From Zygnema cylindricum (lineage: Eukaryota; Streptophyta; Zygnematophyceae; Zygnematales; Zygnemataceae): 64,000 nt of DNA. Below, piece after piece: positions 1 through 12,960 of this stretch (positions are counted from its first letter, which is position 1; each line of letters starts with the position of its first letter). The position numbers and the translations under genes were made by a program. Below the pieces are notes generated by a model, which was given only the letters and a program-made list of their open reading frames with translations, searched no databases and had not been told where the DNA came from. The stretch spans positions 145,067 through 209,066 of the forward strand of contig JBBHKE010000660.1 in the NCBI GenBank assembly GCA_037447655.1, given 5' to 3'.

Positions 1-23
1 TTTTAGTTTTGGCTTTTTGGATC

Positions 24-75
24 CCCTCTCCCTCTCCCTCTCCCTCTCTCTCTCCCTCTCCGTCTCCCTCTCCAG
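24..75. repeat. (CCCTCT)n simple repeat
   Basis: Polypyrimidine microsatellite built of CCCTCT units. The same motif recurs near 12.8, 23.9-24.9 and 54.3 kb. Open reading frames across it are low-complexity Pro/Ser products and I do not treat them as genes. Confidence 0.9.
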
Positions 76-233
76 ATGTTTCCCGTCATTGTCACTCTCT
101 TCTGCATGTCAGCGGTTGTCGTGATCATGGTTTTTGGGAACCAACCAGGAAGCTTCCCCCAGCACATCCGGTTCGACGGTTCCATGCTTCCGTCGGAAGT
201 TCAGAAAGGTCACAATTTCCGTCAGGCGGAACG

Positions 234-560
234 GATTCTGATGGCGGTGAAGGCGAGGGAGGGATTAACGGAAGGTTCAGGTGAGGAGTTTTTTTGGTCT
301 TTTTGGTTTTTGTGGTTTTTGTGGGTTTTGGTTTTAGGTTTTTCGGTTTTGATTTTTTTATGTTGGTTTGGAGGGAGCAGGAGCGGGAGAAGGAAAAGGG
401 AGAGGGAGAGGGAGAGGAATGGATTCTGATAGTGGTGAAGGCAAGGGAGGGATTGACGGAAGGTTCCGGTTGAGGAGTTATTTGGTTTTTTTAAGTTGGT
501 TTGAGATTGGTTTTGGAGGGAGAGGGAGAGAGGGAGAGGGAGAGGAGAGGGAGAGAATGA
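234..560. repeat. Short segmental duplication with GA-rich tract
   Basis: A stretch of about 58 bp at 234-291 (starting GGATTCTGATGGCGGTGAAG) is repeated with a few changes at 420-479. A GGGAGA-type purine tract lies at about 385-416, just before the second copy, and another at about 519-556. No coding function is evident. Confidence 0.75.
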
Positions 561-814
561 GAGGGAAATCAGAAAACCGAATATCTTTGGTTTTTTTCTT
601 AACTTGATACAAAGGTGTTTGCAAAACTCTCTTTGGAAACATTGTGGGTAATCCTTAGGAAACATTTTGTTAATGTCGAGCGATGTTAACCGTCATGAGA
701 ATGTCGATGATCAAATCTCACTAACTAGAGGATAAATTGTTGTCAAGCTTTTTTTGGCCTGTAAGTTGCATTGATAAGGTTTTTGTCAGAAAACTACATT
801 GCTAATGGTTATTA

Positions 815-985
815 GTGTTAGTTTTATTCTGCCACTTGAAACACCTTTTCTCTGTGCACACTTAACGGGTTGTCAATCGAAGACCCCAATAAGACGGTGA
901 GAATCTTGTGCTCAATAGCAACCGTTGGATCGGCAATTGGACATGTGTGCACGAAGAAAAAAATGTTTTAGGCAGCAAAAACCTT
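815..985. mobile_element. Relic of pogo-family foldback MITE
   Basis: Two inverted arms are visible. The left arm has the words CTTTTCTCTGTGCACACTT and the right arm has the reverse complement type ATGTGTGCACGAAGAAAAAA. They match the arms of the much better preserved MITE at 48266-48484. The terminal CACCG-type ends are eroded, so the limits are approximate. Confidence 0.5.
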
Positions 986-1985
986 TGAAACACTAAAAAC
1001 GACTAGCCGTGTAGTCGAAATGGGTTGAACACCTGAGAAAATGTAAGCAGTCACTGTGGGTGGGATGTTGGTGTTTCCCGCCGTTATTAGAGTTGTTTTT
1101 TCATTGCATGTTAGTTTCTTTGGTACTGGAAAAAAACAAAATTCAGACATATCAACATTCACCACAAATTAATAGACGATTAAAAAAAAAATAGATAATA
1201 AACTTATATAGGAACTGAAAACAATTAAAAGGGAGAGACAGAAAATGAATTAAAGAAAAAAATGAACCATAAAAAAAATACAAAAAAATATTAAGAAACA
1301 ATAAAAGCGTAGTTTGAAAAAACGTTCTGTCTCTCCGTGTGTAGTTTTCCAGCTTCATCTTTGTCATCCACGTTTTGGTTCCCGTGTTCTAAGATGGCAT
1401 ACCATCGAGCTTCTTAATAAAGTCGCATATACTCTCATTAAAGCGAATGGAAGCAAATTGGAAGGTAAAATTGTGTAAAAGAAATTAGCAGGCAAAAGAG
1501 GGCAGGCCTACACTGAAAGGAACACCAATTGCAAAATTTACAACACAAAACTGTACCCAAAACAATAATTACCTGACCAAAACCCCGACATAGCTGAGGA
1601 ACTACTAACACCAAACACTTAACATCCGCGAAGCACAGTGAAGGACGTTGGGGGGGTTTCAAATGACGTTGACAATCGATAACAACAATAGCCGATCGAA
1701 AGAGGATAGAATCTTACAAACGTTGTAAAGCCACTATAATCGTTGACGATAAAAGAAAGGAAAGAAGCGGTGGGGAACTTAGAGCCCCACCTCTTGTAAG
1801 AACGTTGGGAGCTTACGGATGAACTCGTCTAAAAAAAATTTGTAAACAATCGAATATCTTGACCACCATTTAAATAAAGTCATCCAAAACATTGCGGTGC
1901 GCACAATCACGATGCTTCTTCCTAGCAATGTCACCCGAAACCACTTGAACACCACTAGAACACGTTGAGCCTCCTGTGGGGAAAA
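986..1985. other. Intergenic, nothing recognised
   Basis: AT-rich sequence with short A-runs around 1180-1320. I see no domain-bearing reading frame, RNA gene or repeat structure that I can support. Confidence 0.5.
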
Positions 1986-1989
1986 ACTC

Positions 1990-2150
1990 ATCACTGAAAA
2001 CCACTGTAAGGACGCTAACTGTTGTTAATAGTGTTTTTTTTTTTTTTGCCACTTAAAACATCTTTTCTCTGTGCACACTTCTCCTATTGTCAATCTAATG
2101 GTTGCTACTGGAAGGCGAGATTCTCACCTTCCAATTGGAGGTATTCGATT
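1990..2150. mobile_element. Half of a pogo-family MITE
   Basis: One arm only: AATAGTG, a T-run, then CACTTAAAACATCTTTTCTC and GTGCACACTT, in the same order as the left arm of the MITE at 48266. The opposite arm is not evident, so this is probably a truncated copy. Confidence 0.4.
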
Positions 2151-2617
2151 AACAATCCTTGCCTCTCCTTCACTCCAAACCTCACTGGTTCGTGGCACCA
2201 ATGGAGGAAGGCAGAATGCTGAGGGCTGCCGCACGTGCGCGCACCGAGCCATGCTAATGTTTCTTTAATTTTGCAGGGGCCTCAAGAATTCTATGCCCAT
2301 TCATGGCGACCGGACAGGAGAAGCAAACACAACAGCATGTTGATCAGCCATGGCTGGAAGGCGTACATTTACGATGTCATTCAAAGCATAGTTCAAAAGT
2401 AGGTGAAAGTACATCCATACAATATGCCTATTGTACGCAAAAAACACAATATACCCTTAAGACCCATATTGTATTGGTTGCAAAATGAAATAAAATAGCA
2501 ACAGGGTTGATTTGCACATGGATCGATAGAGAATTAAACGTCATGTCTAAATTTGAAAAAAAAAATGGACAAAAAAATCTTTTCCTGTGAGTTTTGAGCG
2601 AGTTTTTATTTAAACCG

Positions 2618-2791
2618 TCAGATTCGGACGATCAGGCGGTCGCTGATCAAAGTAACGATCTAAGAAGATCACATGAAAAGCCCATAACACAACTTACGAT
2701 AGGACTATCGTCAGATTTGGACGATCGGACGGTCGCTGATCAAAGTTGCGACTCAAGACGATCACATGAAAAGCCATAACACAACTTACGA
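2618..2791. repeat. Tandem duplication, 93-bp unit, two copies
   Basis: The segment beginning TCAGATTCGGACGATC at 2618 repeats as TCAGATTTGGACGATC at 2711. Both copies continue through GGTCGCTGATCAAAGT, GATCACATGAAAAGCC and ACACAACTTACGA. Differences are scattered substitutions. Confidence 0.8.
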
Positions 2792-3985
2792 TGAAGGCGC
2801 CGACAAAAGACCTACAATAGAAACTCCTACTTTTGAACTATGATGCAAAGACATGCGACGTACCAGATCGCTTCAAAAAATACGATGTGTCTTGCGACGC
2901 TCCAAAAGGTTTCGAAAAATATGGTGCGTCAAGTTAGATTGTATAAGCTAACAACCGTCAGGGGCATTGTCGACGTATACAATCGTCACACCCGTTAAGT
3001 AACTATTTCGTTATTACACATTGGGACATTCGAAAACTGTGTACGTGGAATCTGCTCTAGAATACAAAGTAATTTTGCTAAGTTACAATTACATGGGGCC
3101 GTACCCTTAGTTAGGGTTCTGGTTTTCTAAAGGTAAAACGACATTATATCAGGGCGCCCTTCGTCAAGCTTGTCTTATGCTGGTTCGAATAATAGAATCC
3201 TACTGGTTAAAAAAAGAATATTCGAGAGGAAGCTTAAACGGCTCCGTAATTTTTACGTTAACGATTTTTTTTTGTCACGATGACGTTTCACCCTAAAGTT
3301 CCGCATTTCCTACCTAGTATATCCCTATCCGAGCTCCTATTGGCCGGGAAGTTTCCGTGACTTCCGTCCCAGCCCATCTTCGCGTAGCCACGATTCCAAG
3401 AAGTCAACGAATTTTGTTGGGACAGGTGGAGGATTTTGGTGGTGATGTACTACGACCAATGGAATCTTTGTTGGTGATATTTGTCTTCTTCCTATAACTG
3501 TACAGTACTGTAGTCCTAGTTTTTGTCGTAATGTCATGTATGGGTATAGCACCCGTCATAGTTTAAAGTACTAAGAAATTGTCAATTTAACTTTAAACCG
3601 AAAACCCTTTAAATACCAGAGCATAAAAATGTCGGCTGGGTTTATGGCGTTTGTTCGCCGCAAAAACATTTGTCTATTATTTTTTTTTATAATTTTATTC
3701 TGTCACCTGCCACGTCAGCAATACTGGTGTAAATTCGCGAGCAGATTCCTCCGTTGGTATAATGATAACAAAACGTGATAAAAACGCACAATGGTAAACA
3801 ATCTGAGTACATGGAAACTAACGGATTAAAAATCCGTAACGGAACTGGAAAAATGTCATAGAAGCATCCACAACACCAGTAAATCGGTATATCGGCATAT
3901 CCTACTATCGGGTGCATCGCACATTTGGTATTGTCGTGTCAACTATGTTTAGAAAATCAGCAATTTTGTGTACATCGGTCATTGG
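2792..3985. other. Intergenic, nothing recognised
   Basis: Mixed-composition sequence with no coding region, RNA gene or transposon terminus that I can support. Confidence 0.5.
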
Positions 3986-3993
3986 GTCATTGG

Positions 3994-4558
3994 CAGAGGT
4001 CGCAAACGGTCAACCGAAACCGTGACCGACCGTTAACCGACCGCCCGCGCCGGATCCGGAACGGATTCGGCTGCCAAATTTTGGGGGCCGAGCGGTTGCG
4101 GTCGGTTGATTCACCAGAAAAAATAAAATGGTCGGTTACGGTCGGTTAACCAAAAAACAAAAAAAAAATGAAAAATTTGTAGTCCATACAATCCAACATT
4201 ACTGTACTGTGTACTCTTTGGTATGGTGGAAGTACGTGACATCATGATTAGCGTCGCAACTCTGACACGGTAGTAACACTATTCGTTTCGCAAATCTTAG
4301 GGAACGCGACAAATCGTATTTATTGGCTTATTCATACGTCGTACGTTAATTAATTTTGTACTTTTTCGGTTACGGGCGGGCACGGTTAGTCGCGAGAAAT
4401 CGAGCTTCGGTTAACTTTTGTTTTCGTAAACGCCGGTCGGTTAACGGTTAACAATTTTGGAGCGTGACATAACCCGGTCGGGCGTCGGTTACTCAGATTT
4501 AAGAAAAAAAAAAACTGTCGGTTTCGGTTATGTAAAAATTTGTCTTTTGCAACCTCTG
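3994..4558. mobile_element. hAT-type MITE, copy 1 (565 bp)
   Basis: Non-autonomous element starting CAGAGGTCGCAAA and ending TTTTGCAACCTCTG, which are near-perfect terminal inverted repeats. It is flanked by an exact 8-bp target duplication GTCATTGG (3986-3993 and 4559-4566), the hallmark of hAT transposition. The interior is rich in GGTCGGTTAACGGTT-type words and has no coding capacity. A second copy with its own 8-bp duplication lies at 57583-58329; the two share their ends and most of the interior, so both derive from one family. Confidence 0.93.
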
Positions 4559-4566
4559 GTCATTGG

Positions 4567-6125
4567 CCAAGAAAACATATATCGGTTGTATCGGACATTG
4601 GTCCAATGCGGTATGATTCGCAATGCGAATTATAAGTTGACAATTTCTTAGTACTTCATCCATGTCAGAGGCAGTAACTCTTATGTGATCAACTTCTATT
4701 GTTACTGGAAAAGACTCTAATTGGCAATAAGCACAAGTATGTGAAAAGGTCCTTTGGCGTTTTTCTTTAATTATACGATTTCTCATATCATGTCCTCAGA
4801 AAATAACAGAAGCTTTAAAAAAATATAATGCATAGGATCACAATTTTCTCATAGATCACTTTTGCAGTTCCACGCATCCGAATAAATAATTGAAACTTGG
4901 GAGCATTAGTTCTGCGCCTTATACTACTACACTGCAATTCTCTTTAAGTGTGAAGTGGTAATGAGTGCAAGGACTGATTTGGCGAAACTGTTTTTTCATC
5001 CTGTAACGTGGGAAAAATTCTGAATCACGAAACCAGTTAGCATCGAGAAGAAAACAACATGTAAATTATGCTATTTCTCATTCAGGGGGCCATAAACACA
5101 GTGAAAAACTGGAGTTTCAAATATTAACAGCGGTTCACTGTGTAGTGCTTGCAAGCGCCCTGCTTTCATTTGCTGTCTGGTTTTGACAATTAAATTAGTA
5201 TATGAACCCCGCTAGGATTATTAGGGTAACAACAAAATACAGCTTGCAGATTCCTTTAAAAATCATATCAAATCAAAATAAAGAATCAAAATCTTCTTAC
5301 CCAACGACCTAAAAAATATCATTAGTTTCCAAATCAACCATATAATTGATTGATCGGTCTTCATGAGGAAGTAAGCCATTTACCACCGCATTACCGTGCA
5401 TTTTCACACATCATGCATCTCAACTATTTCGAGCATTTTAACCGGTTTTATTACCGTTACTGTAAAATCAACTGCCATGATATTATAAAAGGACTGCAAG
5501 GCGCTGGTACAAATTCCTCATTGCTTTTAATTGCATGCACTACAAATAATTGGATTTTCCCATGTTTCCGGCTATCCAGTTTTTTAAATTACAGAACCTC
5601 ACAAGAAACCCACAAGCACAAGATACTGCTCTGAACTGACCCAAAAAAAGATGTAGTTCTATAAATAAAATCACAATCAATAAATTGAATTTCTGTACCT
5701 GACAATGGTCGTCAAGCGTACTAACATCCTACCGTAAAACCCTAAAAAACTCTTATAGATCAGCTTGCCTTATGAAGATTCTTCATTTATGGCAACTTAT
5801 TTGAACCATTGTCTCAAACATAGAAAATGCCCGGTCTGTTCCGTTCTGATGATTCAGTTGAGGTAAAAGTCCTTATGGACAAACAATCAAAATCATAATT
5901 AGTCTTCTGGACTGATATCTCCAATTTATCCATAAATAAACCTAAAATAAGCGAGGATTGCTTTACACATTTTCATGCATACATTGTACTCTCACTCTCT
6001 CTCTCTCTCTCTTGGCTCGCTCTCTTCTCGCCTCACTTTCTCAGGTTTTATCAATTCACATTTGTAGTTTCTGACATGAAAACACTGTCATTTTATCACC
6101 TGTCGTTTGACCTTTCCGGTACTTT
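4567..6125. other. 3' flank of the COBRA-like gene, intergenic
   Basis: AT-rich DNA downstream of the minus-strand COBRA-like gene. It should include that gene's 3' untranslated region, but I cannot place the polyadenylation site. A CT microsatellite lies at about 5990-6012. No other coding region is supported. Confidence 0.5.
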
Positions 6126-9100
6126 TTACAAAATCAAAACAGTCGATATTAGAAAGGCAGCCAAAGCTCCCACAAGTAGAGCAGAAAACCCAGGAAGTCG
6201 CGAAGCTGAATTAGGGAGAGTGGGGAATTCATCGGGCATGACACACTCCTCTCCATTGAAAATAACTCGCTGCAAAGACACGATTCGATTCAGAGTGAGA
6301 CAGAGGGCAAAGAGCGGAAGAGAGGGAGGCAGGGAGAGGGAGGCAGGGAAGGATGGAGGGGCAAACACAGGGTAGCAATTTAAAAAACCATAAAAAACCC
6401 TAAAAACCCAGTATGAACTGTCGAAACAAAGTGAAGCAGTAACACCATTACTCACAGAACTAGAGAGATCCTGCAAGTGTTGCTCATTATTAAAAGAAGC
6501 AGTGTGATAAGAAGTAAAATAAAAACGTAATCGTAAAACTCAAATTTTCAACCAAACAAAAAGAGAAACAAGGAAACAACAAGGAACAGACTTACTCGAG
6601 GAAATGCCCATCCTTCTCTAAACGTAAAGTCGGGTATCTTTGCAAACAAAAGCTCTGATTGCACATTCCCATTGCTTCCCGCCGGAGACAAAATTTTGTT
6701 GTAATCCTTTCTTCCCCACATTATGGCCGTATTGTTCACATCAAAGGGCTGAATTTGCATAATGTCGAAGCTGAAGGCCTCGGTAAGATTTGCAAAGTTT
6801 GGATGCTGTGACGTGTACCATAAAGACCTTGGAATTAGTGTTGCACAGAGAGGGAGGGGGAGGGGGAGGGAGTAGGAGTGACAGAAGGAAGGAAGAAGGG
6901 AGGGCGGGAGAGAGGGAGGGAGAGAGGGAGGGGGAAAGAGAAAAAGACAAGGGAGAGTGAGAGGGAGGAAAGGAGAGGATAAGAGAAGAAGTTTCAAGGA
7001 GTGGAGAGGAGAGGAGGGGGAGGAGTGGAAGGGGAGAGGGCTTCTATCGTCTAATGACATTCAGATAAAACTAATAATCGCTTTTAACCCTAGACATAGT
7101 ATTGTATACAGCATTCCACCATACCTCAATGGCCAAATTCCAATCAGTCCAGTTATTGTACAATTCCCGGTTGATAATCGTCACTTTGGCTCGCCAGTAG
7201 TCTTCATAGTTTTGCTGCAAGCCATAGGTTCAACACCATCTTAACTCTAAATTCCATTAAATGCAAACATGTGCCCTTCAGTTGCTACAATAACAGGTAA
7301 AAGCAGTCTCCCAACCAATGAAAGGTCTTGTACAAGTGAGAGAAGGGAAATTCCTAATCTATTCCATATACAGCTTTGTGTTTCCTGGCAAGTCTCACCT
7401 TAACGTGATAATGTATGCTGACAGGACAGCCATCAGGACTGCAGAGTCGAGCAGTTTTTTCTCGTCTCAAAAGTTTTTGACTCACATCAGCGCTAAGGAA
7501 CGGTGTGTCTGGGTCACCTGTAAACAAGATTGCAAACAAAATGGGAATCCAGTTGGCTTCAAAAAGTGAAGGGTAACAGCACATCAAGGTCTTGAGAATC
7601 ACATAAGTGAAATTTAGCAATCATGTTTCAGTTCCAAATCTACAAAATTTAAAAGCAGAATCGAAGTAATTTGAGCTCTCTGCAGCTAGAGAACATAATC
7701 AAGAAATATCGCATAAGAAGCAAGAGTTAATTCGTATTTATACAGCACCTGTAATATTACAAATATTTGCTTTCGAGGAATAATTCCCACAGGCACAGGC
7801 GCAAGAGGCGCAAGGAATAATGGTGTCGTTATAGAATGCGGACATTGAAACGCAGCAGGTAGGAATTGGTTTCGCCACCACCGTAGTATAGGTACAAACC
7901 ACCTCTAATGTTACCAAAGCCTGGATAAAAACTTTTCCAAGTTACATAGGAACTAGGATCTTCCTAGTGAACTTTTTCAGAAGTCAAGATTAAATATTGG
8001 TTGCTCTTTTCTTCCAAAAAAATTCCAGCAAACATTAAAAAATAGAAGTCCTTTCAAGTAACCTGGTCTCACATCAATGCCAGTATCCTGCAGTTAAAAC
8101 ATGGCTGAGGAAAGTGATAACTAACCTGAGTTCTAGTACCCTTGACAAAGGTAATTGTGGGAGTTACTGAGATAGGGGCTGTACATGTGTAGCCATCATT
8201 CAAAAGCCTGATATTAATGGATGCGCCCACAGAACCCCAATGAAAGGTCAATAACAATGACAATAAAACCGACAATAATAATAATGACAGCAAAGGAACA
8301 ATAACAATAAGAGAAACACAGCAATAAGACTCACAATAACAATAGAAATGACAAAAACACATACGACAATAATAACAACAACAGTGATAATAACGACAAT
8401 AACCATTGACAGACTTCTCTGTAGTATGACAGATGAAATCGTGACCAACGTAACAGATGTAATTAGCTATGGTCCTGTGTAAAACCCTGTTTCACAATTG
8501 CTATATAAACATTGTAATCTACCGCTTTATCACCAGGACTGTTTTTATCAAAATCCGTTCCAGGCTGATAGACAAAACATCTCCATCACTTCAGAACACG
8601 ATAAAGCTGCAAAACTCCCATGGTACAGTGGAGACAAATCTGACTACTCACGTAAAGTTTGTCGGAGGTTTGAAACCAGCTACAGAATTCAACTTAGATG
8701 CGTTCCCAACCTGAAGCTGTTAATCCACACATACAGCTCTCCACCAGCATTAGCATTTACTTTTAAACCTCCATAACCAGGTAAACAGCATTTCCACAGC
8801 TACACAAGAAAGCTAAATGGTGCTTCTGTAGTAGAAGTAGAGACCGCACACTTGAATAAAACACCATAAGAGGAGCAGCAAAACCTTGAGATAACTGTTA
8901 GGGTTGAAAAAACTAGCCCGTAAGACACTTGCGCCTGCTATCATGAAAAAACTGTAAGACCAAATTACTGGAATGTTTGGCCATAAACTACTCAAGAACA
9001 TGCAGATAAAGCATAATAGCTAGAATAAGAAATGTGTCTGTTTAGGATCTGAACAAACCTTCCAACTGGTGAAGGAATTATTGGAGTCCTGTGCCCATGC

Positions 9101-10091
9101 AGTCAGAATGCCATTCTTGCAGCAACCTGGAACTTCTCCAAAGGCGTCAGAAGGCTTATCCATGATTGTTGGAGTAAGCGCACAACTGCAAAATTCACGA
9201 ACACACAAATGAGCGACAGTGCCTTTTCTTGAGAAAGCAAAGAATTAAACAAGTCTAATCTCTCCATGTTCTGACACAAGTTACCACAAGTCACCTATAC
9301 AAGTGCCTTGGGAGCCTGCAACCTGAATATTCAACTATGCAATAATAGTACTGCCTTTGTCAGACCAGAGCAAAAATGCCTGGTAAAACCAGCTGACAGC
9401 CAAATTGGAGCAGAGGATATCCATATTCATTCTACCCCTAGTTCAATGTGCGAGAACAATCAGAAACGCCAAATGTGGTGTATCTGGATGATACCCACAA
9501 AAGCCACATGATACACATGTTCGTCAAATGTATATTTTCCAATTGTTTTTGCACATTTGAACTACAACAGGAAATGAATCTCTGATAACTACGATGAAGC
9601 AAAATCAAGCAGAAACAGCCGCCGCATAATGACCTGTTGTACAATATGAACGCAAGACAAAACTGCAGTTACCAGTAAGGGAAAGCACCGCCTGCAACAA
9701 CAATTTTGGAGCAGTTTCCCTGCTCAGTAGTCACAGCACCCTGCAAGATAACAGGAATTGCCATAAGGACCAGAGAAAGGTTAAATTTAAGATCAAGCAT
9801 AAAACAACAAAATGACCGAGGGCTTGAAAGACAGTAAAACATATGGTAAACATAAGTCAGATGCAACAACGATGAAAGACTAACGCAATGATACAAAGAC
9901 TATTATGAAATCTCATTCCTCTCCGGCCAGACGTCATGCCATTTGTCCTTTAAACCTTCCACATTTCAGACCATTTCTTATTCCTTCAATCCCGCACACC
10001 ACAACATCTATGCCATTCCTTCTCCAAAGAGATATCCCCCCCCCCCCCCCCCTCCCGGGTGTCCTCTCTCTCCACGGGCTCTCTCCTGTTT

Positions 10092-10180
<89 letters not shown>

Positions 10181-10765
10181 GATATATATATATATATATT
10201 TTATATTTATAAGAGAGGAGAAACGTGGTTGGAGGAGAGAGGGCGTGTATATGATCAATCACTGGAAAAAAAAAGCCACAAAGGCGCCAAGATCAGCTCA
10301 AAAACGAAATTGCCAACAATCTTGACAGTCTTCAATCCTTGCCCATTGCTTTCTTGGAAGAAACAAAAAAGCTCTCCAAACAGTTCTCTTCAAACTTTTC
10401 TGCTTTCCAACACAAACCAATTGCATGTTCTTTTTGAAACGTCAAAGACACGCGAGAGACTTCAGAATGGACAGAAAAACGTACTTGCATATTCCAGATG
10501 ATTTCACCATCTGTCCATGTAAAATTCAGGGCCCAACCGGGAGGGTTGATCTTTCGGAACTTCTGGTAGTTGAACATATCCACTTGTGCGATATAGCCAT
10601 CACCTGTCCACGTGTTAATGTTCCAACGAATAGTAATGTTGCCAGTAGGATCCAGGCATCAAAAGCTTCTGCAGATGATGGCAGAAGCACCAAAACAACT
10701 ACTGCAAAGAACAAAACAGAACTCAGTCTCCAATGACAACCATTCGATCTTTGTTGGAGATTCAT
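6126..10765 (-). CDS. COBRA-like GPI-anchored cell-wall protein, 10 exons, one-base frameshift in exon 1
   Basis: Exons on the minus strand: 10765-10485, 9740-9673, 9185-9059, 8710-8652, 8207-8126, 7920-7749, 7517-7399, 7214-7125, 6805-6596 and 6269-6126 (TAA stop). All nine introns are GT-AG and all phases agree. The product is about 450 residues, normal for the family. It has a signal peptide (residues 1-33); COBRA-domain landmarks NPPGWALNFTW, GAVTTEQGNCSK, PGCCKNGILTAW and PTCCVSMSAFYNDT; a Cys-rich CASCACAC block; HPNFANLTEAFSF; GNVQSELLF; GWAFPR; and a hydrophobic C-terminal tail fit for GPI attachment. COBRA proteins guide cellulose microfibril deposition at the plasma membrane and wall. 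Oddity: exon 1 is 281 nt, one short of 94 codons. At about 10657 the expected Asp-Ala-Leu-Asp-Pro runs out of frame because a C is missing in a GCC(C)TGG context. This is either a consensus error or a true null allele. Assignment to COBRA versus a specific COBL subgroup is open. Confidence 0.9.
6838..7035. repeat. GA-rich tract in COBRA-like intron
   Basis: GGGAGG/GAGAGG purine repeats lie wholly inside the intron between exons 7214-7125 and 6805-6596. On the minus strand this is a long polypyrimidine run upstream of the acceptor CACAG at 6806. Long frames through it are Ser/Pro/Leu artefacts. Confidence 0.85.
10036..10205. repeat. C17 run plus (TA)n microsatellite in COBRA-like intron 1
   Basis: A run of 17 C at 10036-10052 is followed by a roughly 110-bp TA/TG-type dinucleotide tract from about 10093. 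Both lie in the first intron (9741-10484) of the COBRA-like gene. Tyr-Ile repeat frames here are artefacts. Confidence 0.9.
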
Positions 10766-11139
10766 ATTGAAAATCCTGAAAAAGACCAGGCTTTTCTTCC
10801 TCTCCTGCTAATACACGATTCTAAAGACAATACTCCGAATACAAAGTCAAAAAAAATCAATTTGAAAGAAAAGAACTAATAAGATATTCTGATCGCCTGT
10901 CTAAAATTAGACAGTATGGCGCTTTAATAACCTAAAAGAACTCCTTCGCAGAAACAGATCGGAAAGGCATCTGCTGGAGAATTGCATCAGCAACATAAAC
11001 TGTTCGGGCAATTCATAAAACTTTTGTGAACTCCCTGCATCCGTACAGGGCATCTTTCAAACGTGCGAAAACAACTGGAAACTCTATATGTAGTACTTCC
11101 ATACGCTATGCCCGAAAAGTCAGTAAATTACGCGTATAA
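10766..11139. other. Upstream flank of the COBRA-like gene
   Basis: Should contain the promoter and 5' UTR of the minus-strand COBRA-like gene. I cannot identify a convincing TATA element or transcription start here. Confidence 0.4.
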
Positions 11140-11706
11140 TACGTACCTATCGCATATAGTGTTGCCGATTGTTTTCATATTGGGCCACCACACAAAAACG
11201 CGTGCATTTAATTAAGAATTTGAAATTTTTGAAAAAAAACATACATTCTAATTGTTTAATAATTCTAATTTGGGTCTTTGAAAAAAAAAAATGTCGGTCG
11301 CAAACATGCTTACACTAATATAGGTATTCGTACAAAATATGACAAATCGTACACAAATCGTACGTTCACACAATCGAAACGTGGTTGCTGGACGAATATG
11401 TGCGAACGTGATATTTGACAACCCGATTAAACCCCCTTTTTAGAGCGCACATTCTCATGCATCCGCGGCTACCAAAACTCATTAATTATACTTTTTCACT
11501 TAAAACGGTACAGTTTTGTACGGTCTGATCCTTTTCGTACACCACACTAATTAACTGATGGCGTACTTCCATTTTGTAAGGTACTAAAAAAATCAACCCT
11601 AAATAGAGTAAAGAAAAAAATAGAATGAACTACGCTAATGGAGAATTAAAAAAAAAAAAACGCGGGACGGAATTAGCGTACACTACGCTAATAGCAATTG
11701 GCGGTG
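11140..11706. mobile_element. Pogo-family MITE B
   Basis: The right end is clear: ACGCTAATAGCAATTGGCGGTG followed by TA at 11707-11708. The interior (AATTAAGAATTTGAAATTTT, then TCTAATTTGGGTC, then GTACACCACACTAATTA) follows the same order as MITE A at 22019-22565. The left end is degraded (ACCTATCGCATATAGTGT) and its coordinate is approximate. It abuts pogo element 1. Confidence 0.65.
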
Positions 11707-12834
11707 TAGTGTATTGAAAAAAACCTGTCAGTACAGTACACCGTGAATCGTTATTAGCGTACTGTACGCTATATCGGCACCCCAAAATTTTGACATTGAT
11801 ACCCGAAATACAGTGATTGAATCTAATTTATCTTTGACATTAATTAGGGTTCTAGTAAAATAGCGTCAAGTGTATGACCGTACTGTATTCATTAATAGTG
11901 TGGTGTACGGAAGATGTTTGTTCGTACAGCCGTGTACTTCGCTACCGACATCCGTACGGAAATACTGGTTAATTTATGTCGGTCACATAGAGAGTGGCGC
12001 TTATAAAATTAGCGGAATCCAGTTTCCAAAATAGACGTTCGCATACATTTAGAAGTTCCCTTTTTTGTGTGTCAGTGTGAATTGATAACGTGTGCACATG
12101 CTGAAAACTGTCCATGTTACACAAACGCAGTGTTGCACCCTTACACATGTTCATAGTTGAAGAAAGATAAGTCTAATACGGTGCCCCGTTAACTCTATTT
12201 CCGATCCCGCGAGATTATTAGTATATATGTTTACATTATTATAGGGTTTTTGAGGGTACATAACGGTAATAACAGACCTTTAAACAAACGAGACGCATAT
12301 TAGAGTTATGTTTTATTGTAAAATGGGTTATGTTTCACAAAACAACAACAAATTAGTGTCATATTGTGTACATATTAGAGTGAATTTACAAAATTTAGAA
12401 TTGAAAAAACGCGGCGCCTAGAAAACGAGGATTGGAACAATCTAGCGGCATATGCGGACAGAACACAAAAAATAGATTTCGTGGTCAGACAAATCTCAAC
12501 CACATCCTCATTTTATGACGGCATGCTTTTCAATCTCGCATATCCATTTTTACACGACGTCGCTATTTTTTGGGCAGGATGCGTGTCATCGCCCCGCCGC
12601 CTCGCTTCGTCTATAGGCATCCATTAATCTATGCCTCTTTTTAGGGTTCCAACAGTGGTAGGGTAGACTGTAATATGGCGGAACAAGAAGGAAGTCCGAG
12701 GCAACGTCGTCGCTAAATTTCTCCAAGATTATTAGGAAATCATTGGTAAGTGCGCAGCCAGCACGTTGAATCATCTCTCTTGCGCTCTATACCTCCTTGT
12801 TGTTCCCTCTTCGTTTTCTCTTCCTCTCTATCCT

Positions 12835-12960
12835 TTAATCTCTCTCTCTCTCTCTTTATTCTCCATCTCCCATATTTCTTCCCATTAACCCTCCCTACCC
12901 TTTTCTCCTGTTCACTTCTTTCAAGTTTCTCTCTCTCCCTCTTTCTGTCTCATATATTTT
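12835..12960. repeat. CT-rich tract in pogo element 1
   Basis: Polypyrimidine sequence in the non-coding left part of the transposon, equivalent in position to the 1-kb CT array of element 2 at 23.93-24.9 kb. Confidence 0.7.

Noticed and set aside
6548-7060. 170-codon minus-strand frame read as one protein
   Set aside because: Only 6805-6596 is coding (a COBRA-like exon). The rest is intron with a polypyrimidine tract.
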